Position numbers and translations under genes: made by a program | Shown here: piece by piece, positions 10,932 to 19,299 of the stretch | Layout of the letters: each line of letters begins with the position of its first letter | Numbering within the stretch: position 1 is the stretch's first letter | The notes under the pieces: generated by a model | What the model was told of the DNA's origin: nothing | The model's database searches: none | What the model saw: only the letters and a program-made list of their open reading frames with translations | Origin: an uncultured Pseudomonadota bacterium | GTDB lineage: Bacteria; Pseudomonadota; Alphaproteobacteria; RF32; CAG-239 | Reading direction: 5' to 3' | Length of the DNA stretch: 64,000 nucleotides | Assembly: GCA_949289935.1 (NCBI GenBank) | Contig: CASEQD010000002.1 | Coordinates: forward strand, 65,847 to 129,846

Positions 10932-11825
10932 TTACGGCGTTTTGAAAAGTGTTAAACGGTCAATTTTATCCAGATGATAAAAGGTTATGGTATAGTCGAG
11001 CAGCCCGGCGAAATTCGGTAAATCCGAAGCAAAAATGAGATAAGGCGCCAAAAATTTTCCGCTCAAAGGCTGTCCTTTGTTTTGCAGGGTTTGGCGCATT
11101 TGGCGAAAGTCCTCGTAATCGACGTTTGAATTGAGTTTTAAGGCATAATCTTCCATGGCCGCATATAGTGAAGGATAGATTTTTATGCGGTAGGAATCGT
11201 CTTCTTTTTCGTCTTCGGGTTTAAGTCCTTCGTTGCTGTACCAGTTGAGTTCGCGGTACAGGGCGTTTGACAAGGGCAAAAACTTTGCCTGCCCCCAGTT
11301 GGTGTTGATTGCCGCGACGGATAAAAGAAGAGACGGCGGAATGACGTCGACGTTGGTTTGAAGGCGTTTGAGCAGGACGGATGTGCGGCGGTATCCCTGA
11401 AAAGGCGTCGAAATATCATATTTTTTTGCGAAGGATTCAATTATTTTTTCATCGTCGGCATCCAATTCATCTCGTGAAAATTTGTAACGGAGGTAGCTGA
11501 TTATTTTTGCCTGGTTGCCGAGATCCTCGTTTATTTTTAAAACCAGAGGCATTAATGCCATAAAAAATAATTTTTTGCGTTCTTCTGTTTTAAGGTTGTT
11601 TCCGAATGCTGCCGGAAAGTTCTCAATATATATTTGAGGATAGGTATGAACAGAGGATTGGATATAATCGTTATAGCCGGCTTGGCGAAATAAGTTTTGT
11701 ATTTCTTCCGTATTGCCGATTTTTGTGAAAGAAATTTTTGCACAGGCAACAGAGCCGCTGAAAACGATTAAGCCGCAGAGCAGGAAAAAAAATGAGGCAA
11801 TATGTTTAGTTTTCGTATTTTTCAA
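10932..11825 (-). CDS. Bax-like glucosaminidase-fold protein, catalytic Glu apparently lost
   Basis: The 297-residue protein has a signal peptide (about residues 1-29, cleavage after VACA) and a region like Bax and GH73 N-acetylglucosaminidases, which cut peptidoglycan glycan chains. The conserved region reads VIPPSLLLSVAAINTNWG near residues 158-176, then NALYRELNW and YPSLYAAMEDYALKLN. In active relatives the equivalent of NTNWG is usually ESxWG, where the Glu is catalytic; here an Asn stands at that place. It overlaps the Nfu gene by 20 bases and is in the murJ-led minus-strand run. It may be a binding protein rather than an enzyme. Confidence 0.72.
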   Translation of the reverse strand: MKNTKTKHIASFFFLLCGLIVFSGSVACAKISFTKIGNTEEIQNLFRQAGYNDYIQSSVHTYPQIYIENFPAAFGNNLKTEERKKLFFMALMPLVLKINEDLGNQAKIISYLRYKFSRDELDADDEKIIESFAKKYDISTPFQGYRRTSVLLKRLQTNVDVIPPSLLLSVAAINTNWGQAKFLPLSNALYRELNWYSNEGLKPEDEKEDDSYRIKIYPSLYAAMEDYALKLNSNVDYEDFRQMRQTLQNKGQPLSGKFLAPYLIFASDLPNFAGLLDYTITFYHLDKIDRLTLFKTP

Positions 11826-12342
11826 CGGATTTTACTTCGGGGATGTATGTTTTAATGATTTTTTCAACACCTTCTTTTAAGGTTCGCATGGCATAAGGAC
11901 AGCCGGCGCAGGTGCCTTGCATTTCTACGAAAAGTGTGCCGTTTTCGTATTTTTTGAAGACAATATCTCCGCCGTCCTGACGGACTGCCGGGCGAATCCT
12001 TGCATCCAGCAGACCGTGGATTTTTTGGATTGTTTCTTCAACGCTGTTTTTTTCTTCATTGATAACAGCTTCTCTGCCGGTGGCAAGGTAGTCCATTATT
12101 TCGGCAAGAACAAGCGGCTTCAAGTCTTCCCATGAACTTTGTTCTTCTTTGGTTACGGATATCATATCCGGTGTGATAAAAACCGACTTTATACCGCCAA
12201 GGTCAAAAATTTGTTCCGCCAAAGGCGATTTTCTGATGGTCTTTGCATCGGCGAATTCGGCGTTGCCTTTTTTTAACAAGGTTTTTCCTGGAAAAAAATT
12301 AAGAACGTTTTTGTCGGGGGTTTCCTGTGTTTCTATGAGCAT
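11806..12342 (-). CDS. NifU-like iron-sulfur scaffold or carrier (Nfu)
   Basis: This 178-residue protein has the two-domain build of Nfu carriers, which hold a 4Fe-4S cluster and hand it to target enzymes. The N-terminal Nfu_N domain covers about residues 1-88 (NVLNFFPGK near 12, SPLAEQIF near 39, GGIKSVFIT near 48). The C-terminal NifU domain has the cluster motif GTCAGCPYAMRTLKEGVE with the CxxC pair near residues 147-150. The preceding DUF2333 gene ends two bases upstream. The full length and intact cysteines indicate a working protein. Confidence 0.9.
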   Translation of the reverse strand: MLIETQETPDKNVLNFFPGKTLLKKGNAEFADAKTIRKSPLAEQIFDLGGIKSVFITPDMISVTKEEQSSWEDLKPLVLAEIMDYLATGREAVINEEKNSVEETIQKIHGLLDARIRPAVRQDGGDIVFKKYENGTLFVEMQGTCAGCPYAMRTLKEGVEKIIKTYIPEVKSVEKYEN

Positions 12343-12344
12343 TT

Positions 12345-13358
12345 TTAGTCCTCGGTTAGTTTTGCTGATATTTTAAAAAGAACGATGCGGGCATCAAGTA
12401 TATTATAGCTCAGGCTGATTAAATGATTTGGCGCCGTCAGACTGTTTGTTTCACCGTTACGAATGAAAGCAGGGGCAAGAGCAGATGCGTTTTCCAAGGA
12501 ATATAACGCTCTTGTCCATTCTTCGTAGAGACCGTTGCCGACGATTATTTCTTTATAATCGGCGCCGAGTGCTTTCAGTTCTATGTATGCCGCATAAGCT
12601 TTGCCCCGGTTGAAATAAAAAAGGTTGTCGGCTTTGTTGTCAAACCAGGCGGAGCTGAATTCTCGAATGTGTTGTTCAAGCTCTTTGTTTGATTTTTGCA
12701 AACTAGCATTTATTGTGTTTAAAACAGTTGCCAGACTGTTTTTTTCCGGCAGGTATGAAATTATTCCCTGTTCCAGCGCCTGATTATATTTTTCGAGCAA
12801 CAGCAGTGCTTTACGGTATTGTTTGGCAGAAGACGGCGCCGGAAGAAATTTTCCATCGGGAGCAAACAGCCAGACCGTGCCGGGATAATGCAGCAGTTCT
12901 GCTGCCGTTTTGAGGGTGTTTTTATCTTCTTGAGCCGGAAGGGGCGGAAGGACTTTGGTTAACGCGGAAGCGAAGGTTGCTGCCGAATCCATGATTCCCA
13001 GCTGGAAGTTCGGCATATTATCCAAAAAGTAAGACGGAAAGAAAAACGGCAGTCCCGGCGTCCACAGGTTGTCGTTTACTTCCCTGTTTATGAGGAAAAT
13101 TTCAGCATTGACGGCAGCGGATTGTCCGGGAGATGTTTTTTCGGGTTCGTAAGACAGTGAAGTGTCAATATTGTTGAGCAGTGCGCCACCGACGGGATAA
13201 TATAAAAAAAGCACGATAGTTGCAGCAATGATAATCAGCCGTCCCCATGAGCGAAGAAAGAAAATGAACGCACTTACGGGCGTTATTTGCATCCGGGAAA
13301 TTTTTCGGCGGAGTTGTGGAATTTTTTTTCTGCCGGCAGCCAATAAATTTTTAAGCAT
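12345..13358 (-). CDS. DUF2333 family membrane-anchored protein
   Basis: The 337-residue protein has a basic N-terminus and a single membrane segment near residues 33-52 that runs into the family segment YYPVGGALLNNID, followed by INREVNDNLWTPGLPFFFPS and LDNMPNFQLGI near residue 113. These match my recollection of the DUF2333 family of Proteobacteria, whose function is not known. The bulk of the protein should be periplasmic. It overlaps the 3' end of murJ by 8 bases, so it is part of the same operon. Confidence 0.8.
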   Translation of the reverse strand: MLKNLLAAGRKKIPQLRRKISRMQITPVSAFIFFLRSWGRLIIIAATIVLFLYYPVGGALLNNIDTSLSYEPEKTSPGQSAAVNAEIFLINREVNDNLWTPGLPFFFPSYFLDNMPNFQLGIMDSAATFASALTKVLPPLPAQEDKNTLKTAAELLHYPGTVWLFAPDGKFLPAPSSAKQYRKALLLLEKYNQALEQGIISYLPEKNSLATVLNTINASLQKSNKELEQHIREFSSAWFDNKADNLFYFNRGKAYAAYIELKALGADYKEIIVGNGLYEEWTRALYSLENASALAPAFIRNGETNSLTAPNHLISLSYNILDARIVLFKISAKLTED

Positions 13359-14934
13359 CTTTTTTTCCTTTTTTCAGAAAAATCTGCAAAATTTCGTTGT
13401 AATCAATTGCTTTTGTCAGTTTAGCCATTATGCCGAAAGTTGCAACACCCAAAATGAATAATCCGCCCAGAAGAGAAATTTTCAGGACGATGTTTTGGGT
13501 CAGCCAGTTTTTGTAGAAATTATCAAGCAGAAATTCTCCGCCGCAAAGAACGATGAACATGATCAGTGAAGATAATGTTATCATGCATATCTTTTGTTTC
13601 AATTCGGGGGAAAAATTCCAGAAACCGCGTTTGTTCAAACCAAATATATATTGTCCGAGAGAAACAAAGGCCGCCAGAGATGTGGCCGCAGCGACTCCGA
13701 CATGTCCGAAAGGTTTCATGAGCAAAAGCGAGAGAATTATGTTAACACTGAAAACAACAGCGCTGTATTTGACCGGTGTTTTGGTGTCGCCGCGGGCAAA
13801 AAAATTCGGCGTCAGAGCTTTGACCAGGACATAAGCCGGTAATCCCGCCGAATAAGCTATAACCGCCCGAGCCGTCATGGTTGTTTCTTTGGCGCCGAAA
13901 TTTCCATGTTGAAAGAGAATGTTGACAATCGGTTCGGCAAGGGCAATCAGCCCGAAAGCTGCCGGAATTGCAAAAAGCGCACCATATTCGACGGCGTTGT
14001 TTTGAACCCGGCGTGCTTCGTTTTTGTTGTCGGATTTTATGTGTTTTGACAGTACGGGAAGCAGGGCAACGCTGATGGCTGCTCCGATAACACCGAGCGG
14101 CAGCTGTTGCAGCCGGTTGGCATAATAAAGCCATGATATGGCACCTGTACCGACCAGAGAAACAATAATTGTGTCTACCATCATGTTTATTTGGTAAATT
14201 CCGGCACCGACAATGCCGGGGGCAATGCGCCGGAACAGAGTTTTTATTTCCGGCGAACGGCACAGGCTCAAAATGTTAAAACATGCTTTGAGTCTGACTC
14301 CGGCTTTTTTTAGAAACCATCCCAGCCAGATGATTTCTATTATTCCGGCAATGGGGACGCTGAGAGAAATGTTGTGAGCCGGAGAGGTAACAAACGGAAA
14401 ATATACAAAAACGGCTCCCGTCATGAACAGATTTAAGATAACCGGTGCGGCAGCCGGAGCCGCAAAGCGGTTTAGGGCATTTAGAATTCCGGACTGAAAA
14501 GAAACAACCGATATCAAAAGCAGAAAGGGAAAGGTGATCCGCGATAAATCTATCGTCAGCTGCAGTTTTTCGGGATCTTTTATGAAGCCGGGCGCCATAA
14601 GTATAACAAGTTCGGGCATGAAAAATTCGATAATCAGCGTGAAAATTCCCAGAAAAAATATCAGGACGGAAATTGATTTTGATGCAAATTCTTCAGCTCT
14701 TTCTTCTCCCTCGGAGACCATTTTGTGAGAAAGAAGCGGAACAAAAGCACTGGTGAAAGCCCCTTCGGCAAACAGACTGCGAAACAAATTGGGAAGTTTG
14801 AATGCAACAAAAAACGCATCGGCAACACTTCCGGCACCCAAACAGGCTGCGAGAACCATATCACGTAAAAAGCCGGTGATTCTGCTGAGAAGAGTGAAAC
14901 CTCCGAAAGTGGCAATTGATTTGAATAAAGACAT
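13351..14934 (-). CDS. murJ: Lipid II flippase MurJ
   Basis: MurJ moves lipid II from the inner to the outer face of the cytoplasmic membrane for peptidoglycan synthesis. The 527-residue length and about 14 membrane segments are standard. Family segments include GGFTLLSRITGFLRD near residue 10, FKLPNLFRSLFAEGAF near 45, APGIVGAGIYQINMMVDT near 236, and FFARGDTKTPVK near 375. It is the first gene of the minus-strand run murJ, DUF2333, nfu and the Bax-like gene. The region upstream (14935-15058) is shared with the divergent gene at 15133. Confidence 0.95.
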   Translation of the reverse strand: MSLFKSIATFGGFTLLSRITGFLRDMVLAACLGAGSVADAFFVAFKLPNLFRSLFAEGAFTSAFVPLLSHKMVSEGEERAEEFASKSISVLIFFLGIFTLIIEFFMPELVILMAPGFIKDPEKLQLTIDLSRITFPFLLLISVVSFQSGILNALNRFAAPAAAPVILNLFMTGAVFVYFPFVTSPAHNISLSVPIAGIIEIIWLGWFLKKAGVRLKACFNILSLCRSPEIKTLFRRIAPGIVGAGIYQINMMVDTIIVSLVGTGAISWLYYANRLQQLPLGVIGAAISVALLPVLSKHIKSDNKNEARRVQNNAVEYGALFAIPAAFGLIALAEPIVNILFQHGNFGAKETTMTARAVIAYSAGLPAYVLVKALTPNFFARGDTKTPVKYSAVVFSVNIILSLLLMKPFGHVGVAAATSLAAFVSLGQYIFGLNKRGFWNFSPELKQKICMITLSSLIMFIVLCGGEFLLDNFYKNWLTQNIVLKISLLGGLFILGVATFGIMAKLTKAIDYNEILQIFLKKGKKDA

Positions 14935-15058
14935 GATGTTTGTCCTAAGGTAAGTTTTTTTTGCCGAAAATTAAGTTTTCATTATTGAATTAATCATATA
15001 ATGTAATATAAATAAAGGAAAATTATCAGTTTTTTTCTTAATTTTTCTTTTTTTACAG

Positions 15059-15087
15059 TTGACAAAGATAAAATTAGTTGCGATAAT
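15059..15087 (+). promoter_or_regulatory. Probable sigma-70 promoter of the small gene at 15133
   Basis: TTGACA at 15059-15064 and GATAAT at 15082-15087 are separated by 17 bases. The gene starts 45 bases further on, after an AGGAG ribosome site at 15120. This is one of the best-formed promoters in the window. Confidence 0.65.
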
Positions 15088-15132
15088 AGACAAAAGAGAA
15101 GAACAATAATTAAAGAATTCAGGAGAAATGTT

Positions 15133-15486
15133 ATGTCTAATCTTACGAAAGAAAATGCCGGAAAGGTGTTTGGGAAAGGAGAAACCCGGAAGTTTTTTGC
15201 CAAAGGCGGGGCTTCTATTTTGGCGACGCATGCGGTTCAGGCTGCGAATGCGCAAAAATCTTATGTCGTTAACAAACTGTTGTCTATGGGTGGACAGGAT
15301 TGGAGCGGTGAATTGCATCAGGCCAGTGCGGATAAGTCATATGCCGCCAACAAAGCAATGAGCAAAGGCCAGTATCTCGGAAGCGGCGGTATGTCTTTTG
15401 TTGCACCTGAAAAAGCCCTGGAAATCGTTAATGCTGCGGAAGCCCAATATGCGGCCATCCGCTCCATGTCCGGAAAGGAAATGTAA
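15133..15486 (+). CDS. Unknown small protein with three internal repeats
   Basis: I do not recognise this 117-residue protein. It is Ala-, Lys- and Gly-rich and has no membrane segment. Three related segments follow one another: AQKSYVVNKLLSMGG near residue 39, ADKSYAANKAMSKGQ near 66 and AQYAAIRSMSGKEM at the end. The start at 15133 is supported by AGGAG 8 bases upstream and a near-consensus promoter. It is a single-gene transcript ending in an intrinsic terminator 51 bases after the stop. The strong signals suggest high expression. Confidence 0.75.
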   Translation: MSNLTKENAGKVFGKGETRKFFAKGGASILATHAVQAANAQKSYVVNKLLSMGGQDWSGELHQASADKSYAANKAMSKGQYLGSGGMSFVAPEKALEIVNAAEAQYAAIRSMSGKEM

Positions 15487-15536
15487 CAAAATCGGACGGC
15501 ATGTTTGTCGAGACATAACTTTTATTGGTTTTACAG

Positions 15537-15571
15537 CCGGTGCGTTGAAATGAATGCGCCGGTATTTTTTT
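15537..15571 (+). terminator. Intrinsic terminator of the gene at 15133
   Basis: A 10-bp stem (15537-15546 with 15553-15562, two wobble pairs) closes a six-base loop and is followed by a T-rich tract. Confidence 0.8.
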
Positions 15572-15609
15572 GTATAAAAAATCGGACGCCGGGGAATCCG
15601 GAGTCCGAT
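15571..15609 (-). terminator. Intrinsic terminator of the gene at 15619
   Basis: On the minus strand, ATCGGAC (pairing with GTCCGAT) brackets a hairpin with an inner CCGG pairing at 15581-15609, followed by a T tract (the A run at 15576-15581 on the plus strand). Confidence 0.7.
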
Positions 15610-15618
15610 AAAAGTCAG

Positions 15619-15843
15619 TTATTCAGAAGAGCAAGTCGTTTTGGGCGCTGTTTTTATTGAGTAAAAAGCAAACAACCATACGAGAGCATATATGCCGCCG
15701 AACCATAAGTTCCAGCAGGATAACAAAATACATACCGCCAGGATCATAAGCAGAAGAAGCGTTGAGTAAACTGCTTTCCGGACGATTAAAGCCACATTCC
15801 GCGGGATGCCGGCTTGTTGAAAGACTGATTTTTGTGTTTTCAT
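15619..15843 (-). CDS. Unknown small membrane protein
   Basis: This 74-residue protein has a short basic N-terminus and two hydrophobic segments (about residues 26-44 and 47-64, the second rich in Trp and Tyr), so both ends should face the cytoplasm. It ends TCSSE. I do not recognise a family. It is alone on its strand with its own intrinsic terminator, which supports it being real. There is no strong ribosome site in front of the ATG. Confidence 0.6.
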   Translation of the reverse strand: MKTQKSVFQQAGIPRNVALIVRKAVYSTLLLLMILAVCILLSCWNLWFGGIYALVWLFAFYSIKTAPKTTCSSE

Positions 15844-15940
15844 AATTATTTGTATTTAATAAGTTTACTCTTCTAATTTATCGGAAATTGGACAAAAGTC
15901 AATAATGTTTTTTTTGAAAAGTGCAAAAAACAGGTCATAT

Positions 15941-16582
15941 TTAAATCAGTGCGGCAATCTCTGCACGGAGGATGTCTATCCCGGAGCCTTTGACAGAACT
16001 GGTAATGATAATGTCTGTATAGGCGGCGGCATGTTTTTTTATTTCTTCTTCAAGCTTTTTTTTCTGTTGTTCTTGTTCTTTCGAACTTGTTTTATCTGCT
16101 TTGGTCATGATTATCTGATAAGTGACGGCGGCTTTATCCAGCATTTCCATGATTTCGAGATCGCTTTTTTTCAGTCCGCGACGGGAATCGACAAGCAAAA
16201 AAACTCTTTTCAGGTTTACTCTGCCGCGAAGGTAGTCGAAAATGAGTTTTTGCCATTGCCGGACAAGTTTTTCGGGAGCTTCGGCATAGCCGTATCCGGG
16301 CAGGTCGACGATGTGCAGCCGGTCATCAAGATTAAAAAAATTCAGCTGTTGTGTGCGTCCCGGCGTGTTAGAGGCTTTTGCCAGTTTTTTTTGGTTGAAA
16401 AGGGCATTGATAATGCTTGATTTTCCGACATTTGAGCGACCTGCAAAAGCAATTTCCGCCAGTTTGTCTGTCGGCAGCTGCGATAAATCGGCAACGCTGA
16501 GCATAAAGCTGATTTTTTTGCGGAATAATTCCGCGGCGTTTTTTAATTCCGTTTCATTAAATTTATCACAGCCGCCGTTCAT
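15941..16582 (-). CDS. engB: Ribosome biogenesis GTPase EngB (YihA/YsxC)
   Basis: EngB is a small GTPase needed for large-subunit ribosome assembly. The 213-residue protein has the P-loop GRSNVGKSS near residue 49, switch I with TPGRTQQLNFF near 75, the DxxG motif VDLPGYGYA near 95, TKAD near 160 for guanine recognition, and SSVKG near 195. It follows yidC on the minus strand by one base, in the rpmH-rnpA-yidD-yidC-engB arrangement known from Alphaproteobacteria. Confidence 0.95.
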   Translation of the reverse strand: MNGGCDKFNETELKNAAELFRKKISFMLSVADLSQLPTDKLAEIAFAGRSNVGKSSIINALFNQKKLAKASNTPGRTQQLNFFNLDDRLHIVDLPGYGYAEAPEKLVRQWQKLIFDYLRGRVNLKRVFLLVDSRRGLKKSDLEIMEMLDKAAVTYQIIMTKADKTSSKEQEQQKKKLEEEIKKHAAAYTDIIITSSVKGSGIDILRAEIAALI

Positions 16583-16583
16583 T

Positions 16584-18275
16584 TTATATTCCGTTCTTTT
16601 TCATGATGGCTTTTTGCTGGATGATGGACAAAATGTTGCTTAATGTCCAGTAGATGACCAGTCCTGAGGCAAAATGGCCGAGCATGAAGGTGAAAATAAG
16701 CGGCAGTAAGGCAAACATGCGCGCCTGATCTTTGCTGGTCGGTGCCGGGTTCAGTTTTTGTTGGATGTACATGGTTATACCCATGATAATCGGCCAGACG
16801 CCGATGTCGAGCAGAACGGGAACCGGCAGGTGCGTGATGACGGAAAGCGTGAGCGGATCCGGTGCTGAAAGATCTTTAATCCAGCCGATAAAAGGAGCAT
16901 GACGGATTTCAATGGCTATGTTGAGTACTTTATATAATGAGAAAAATACCGGAATTTGAATTAACAGCGGCAGGCAGCCGGCGGCCGGATTGATTTTTTC
17001 TTTGCGGTATAAAGCCATGGTTTCCTGCTGGAGTTTCATTTTGTCATCGCCATAGCGTTCCTGCAGGGTTTTTATTTTCGGCTGCAGTTTTTTCATTTTG
17101 GACATGCTTTCGTATGATTTGTTGGCAATGGGGAACATGACCAGCCGGAGAAGCGCTGCAAACAGCAGAATCGCCCAACCCATGTTTCCGATGAAGTTAT
17201 ATAAAAAGTCCAAAATGTAGAAAAAAGGTTTGGTCAAAAAGTAGTACCAGCCGAAGTCGACGGCAAGGTCAAATTTGGGAATGTTCAACTGTCCGGCATA
17301 TTTATCCAGAAGTTTGATTTCTTTGGCACCTGCAAACATTTTGACGCTGTATGTGCCGGCAGAACCTGCTGCGATGTTTAACGGTTGTCCGAGAAAATCA
17401 ACCTGATAGCTGCTGCCGTCCGTATTGCGGTATTTTACGGTTGTTTCCTGCTGGTTGTCTAAAATGAAAGCACTGAACCAGTAGCGGTCGGAGAATCCGG
17501 CCCAACCGCCGCTGGTGTGAAATTCTTTTTGTTCGCCCTTGTCCAGATCGTTATATTTTTCTTCTTGCAGCGTTTCGTTTAAAACACCGGTCATTCCTTC
17601 ATGAACCACGCTTGCAGACGATGTTTCGAAATCTCCGGTGCGGCTGATGAGGCCGTAAGGGTACAGGGTGATATTCTGTCTGCCGTTGTTTTCAACCGTG
17701 TCGCTGATGGTGAACATATAATTTTCATCAAGCGTTATTTTTCTGATGAATCTTAATCCTTTGCCGTTGTTCCATTCCAATATCAGGGGCGTTTCGGGCG
17801 AAAGTCCGGCGCTTTTTGATGTCCATAAGGTTTTGCCCGAAGGAAGCGGTGTGGAATCCGAACCTGAGAGCCAGCCGAATTCGGCATAATAAGGGTGAGC
17901 TGTTTGCGCCGGGCTGAGCAGTTCAATATTTTTGCTGTCGGGAGACAGGGTTTGTTTGTATTTATCCAGTACGATGTCGTCAAACCGGGCGCCTTGCAGG
18001 CGAATGCTGCCGGAAATGACATTGTTTTTTATGGCAATGCGCGGGTTTTGCGCCAAAGCTTGTTCGGTCGTGAGCTGTTTTTTTTCAGCGGCTTTTTCAG
18101 CCGGGGCAGGTTTGATTTCTGTTTTTGAAAGGAGAGCTTCTTCAGCGATTTTTTCTTTTACCGCGGTTGTTTCCGCAGCAGGTTCAGGAGCAGCCGGAAA
18201 CAACAGATTTGTGGCATAAATGACCACTATTGATAAAATAACGGCAAGATAAAGGCCTTTGGTATCTTCTTTCAT
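16584..18275 (-). CDS. yidC: Membrane protein insertase YidC
   Basis: YidC inserts and folds inner-membrane proteins, alone or with SecYEG. The 563-residue protein has an N-terminal membrane anchor (residues about 7-26), a large periplasmic domain (about 60-350) and a C-terminal five-helix insertase core beginning near 355. The conserved core segments NMGWAILLF, PIANKSYESMSKMKKLQPK, NPAAGCLPLLIQIPVFFSLYKVL and LVIYWTLSN are visible. A long Ala/Glu/Lys linker at residues 30-75 follows the anchor. The ATG lies 8 bases after a GGAGA site. Confidence 0.96.
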   Translation of the reverse strand: MKEDTKGLYLAVILSIVVIYATNLLFPAAPEPAAETTAVKEKIAEEALLSKTEIKPAPAEKAAEKKQLTTEQALAQNPRIAIKNNVISGSIRLQGARFDDIVLDKYKQTLSPDSKNIELLSPAQTAHPYYAEFGWLSGSDSTPLPSGKTLWTSKSAGLSPETPLILEWNNGKGLRFIRKITLDENYMFTISDTVENNGRQNITLYPYGLISRTGDFETSSASVVHEGMTGVLNETLQEEKYNDLDKGEQKEFHTSGGWAGFSDRYWFSAFILDNQQETTVKYRNTDGSSYQVDFLGQPLNIAAGSAGTYSVKMFAGAKEIKLLDKYAGQLNIPKFDLAVDFGWYYFLTKPFFYILDFLYNFIGNMGWAILLFAALLRLVMFPIANKSYESMSKMKKLQPKIKTLQERYGDDKMKLQQETMALYRKEKINPAAGCLPLLIQIPVFFSLYKVLNIAIEIRHAPFIGWIKDLSAPDPLTLSVITHLPVPVLLDIGVWPIIMGITMYIQQKLNPAPTSKDQARMFALLPLIFTFMLGHFASGLVIYWTLSNILSIIQQKAIMKKNGI

Positions 18276-18376
18276 TTTTTCTCCTATGACAACCTCTGCG
18301 GTTGGATGTTAAAATGTTATAAGCATGTTGCAAAATTTAATCTATATTTTGTTGAAAGGCAAGGTGTTATGTGCGG

Positions 18377-18625
18377 TTATGCCTGTTTTTTGTTGTTTGT
18401 TTTCGGCGGAACGGGGTCGTATCCTGAACCGCCCCAGGGATGACAACGCAGAATCCTTTTTATTCCCAGCCATGTTCCCTTGAAAACACCATGAATTTGC
18501 ACGGCTTCCAGCATATAGCGGGAACAGGTCGGGCGATAGCGGCAAACTCCCGGAAACAGCGGGGAAATAAAAAACTGATAGAATTTAATCAGCAAAATTA
18601 GAAGAAATTTTAGCGGGTTGGTCAT
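18377..18625 (-). CDS. yidD: Membrane protein insertion efficiency factor YidD
   Basis: YidD is a small membrane-associated helper of the YidC and Sec insertion pathway. The 82-residue protein shows the family core [18 protein letters not shown] near residue 24 and [20 protein letters not shown] near 53. Its start lies inside the end of rnpA (41-base overlap), an arrangement common for these two genes. A 101-base gap separates it from yidC. Confidence 0.95.
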   Translation of the reverse strand: MTNPLKFLLILLIKFYQFFISPLFPGVCRYRPTCSRYMLEAVQIHGVFKGTWLGIKRILRCHPWGGSGYDPVPPKTNNKKQA

Positions 18626-18995
18626 TTGTTTCCTTCATGTCTGAATTTCCGATGGTTTCTTTTTGGATTTTTTTCAATCCCCAAACTATATCTTTTGTTA
18701 GTTTTTTGAAAGGGCAGCCGGCTGTGTTGTAACGACCGATGAGAACATAAGAATATCCCGGGACGGCGTGTTTGGGAAAAGATTCTCTGACGGCGGCTCT
18801 CATCCGGCGGCGGGTGCGGTTGCGGATATGCGCTTTGCCGATTTTTTTTGTGGTGGTATAACCGACGAAAATGCTTTTGTCTTCAGGACATAAATTTTGA
18901 GCCGCCTGCAAAATGACCGTCGATGTTACCATTTTCAGTCCTTTTTGGGCGACTCTCACAAAATCTTTACGCTTTTTCAGTGTTAAAATTTCCAT
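18585..18995 (-). CDS. rnpA: Ribonuclease P protein component
   Basis: RnpA is the protein subunit of RNase P, which removes 5' leaders from tRNA precursors. The 136-residue protein has the N-terminal [14 protein letters not shown] and the basic [14 protein letters not shown] motif near residue 56, which is the RNA-binding signature, then YVLIGRYNT near 85. It lies 14 bases after rpmH. The C-terminal tail of about 30 residues is longer than usual and overlaps yidD. Confidence 0.95.
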   Translation of the reverse strand: MEILTLKKRKDFVRVAQKGLKMVTSTVILQAAQNLCPEDKSIFVGYTTTKKIGKAHIRNRTRRRMRAAVRESFPKHAVPGYSYVLIGRYNTAGCPFKKLTKDIVWGLKKIQKETIGNSDMKETNDQPAKISSNFAD

Positions 18996-19009
18996 GAGCC
19001 GGGACAGCC

Positions 19010-19144
19010 TTATGCGGAAATTTTGGCACGTCCTCTTGCGCGGCGGGCTGCTAATACTTTGCGGCCGTTTTTGGTTGCCATGCGGGCGCGAAACCCGTGG
19101 CGGCGCGATCTTACCAATTTGCTTGGCTGATATGTACGTTTCAT
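19010..19144 (-). CDS. rpmH: 50S ribosomal protein L34
   Basis: I read this 44-residue gene directly from the minus strand. The protein begins [19 protein letters not shown] and continues with the family segment [20 protein letters not shown], which is diagnostic of L34. A GGAGA ribosome site lies upstream of the ATG. It is immediately upstream of rnpA, the near-universal bacterial order. Confidence 0.97.
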   Translation of the reverse strand: MKRTYQPSKLVRSRRHGFRARMATKNGRKVLAARRARGRAKISA

Positions 19145-19260
19145 TTCATTTCTCCGGTTAAATGCGAATCTGAAGATTCTGTTATTATTAATTATTTCAG
19201 CCTTATTAAAGGCCTCGGAACGGCTCGTTTATAATGGGAAAATTATTTTCTGTCAAGCTT

Positions 19261-19288
19261 AAAAAAACTCCGGCTTGAAGCCGGAGTT
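19261..19288 (-). terminator. Intrinsic terminator of the BI-1 gene
   Basis: The perfect inverted repeat at 19266-19288 (AACTCCGGCTTGAAGCCGGAGTT) forms a 10-bp stem; on the minus strand it is followed by seven T residues. Confidence 0.85.
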
Positions 19289-19299
19289 GGAAGATTGTT

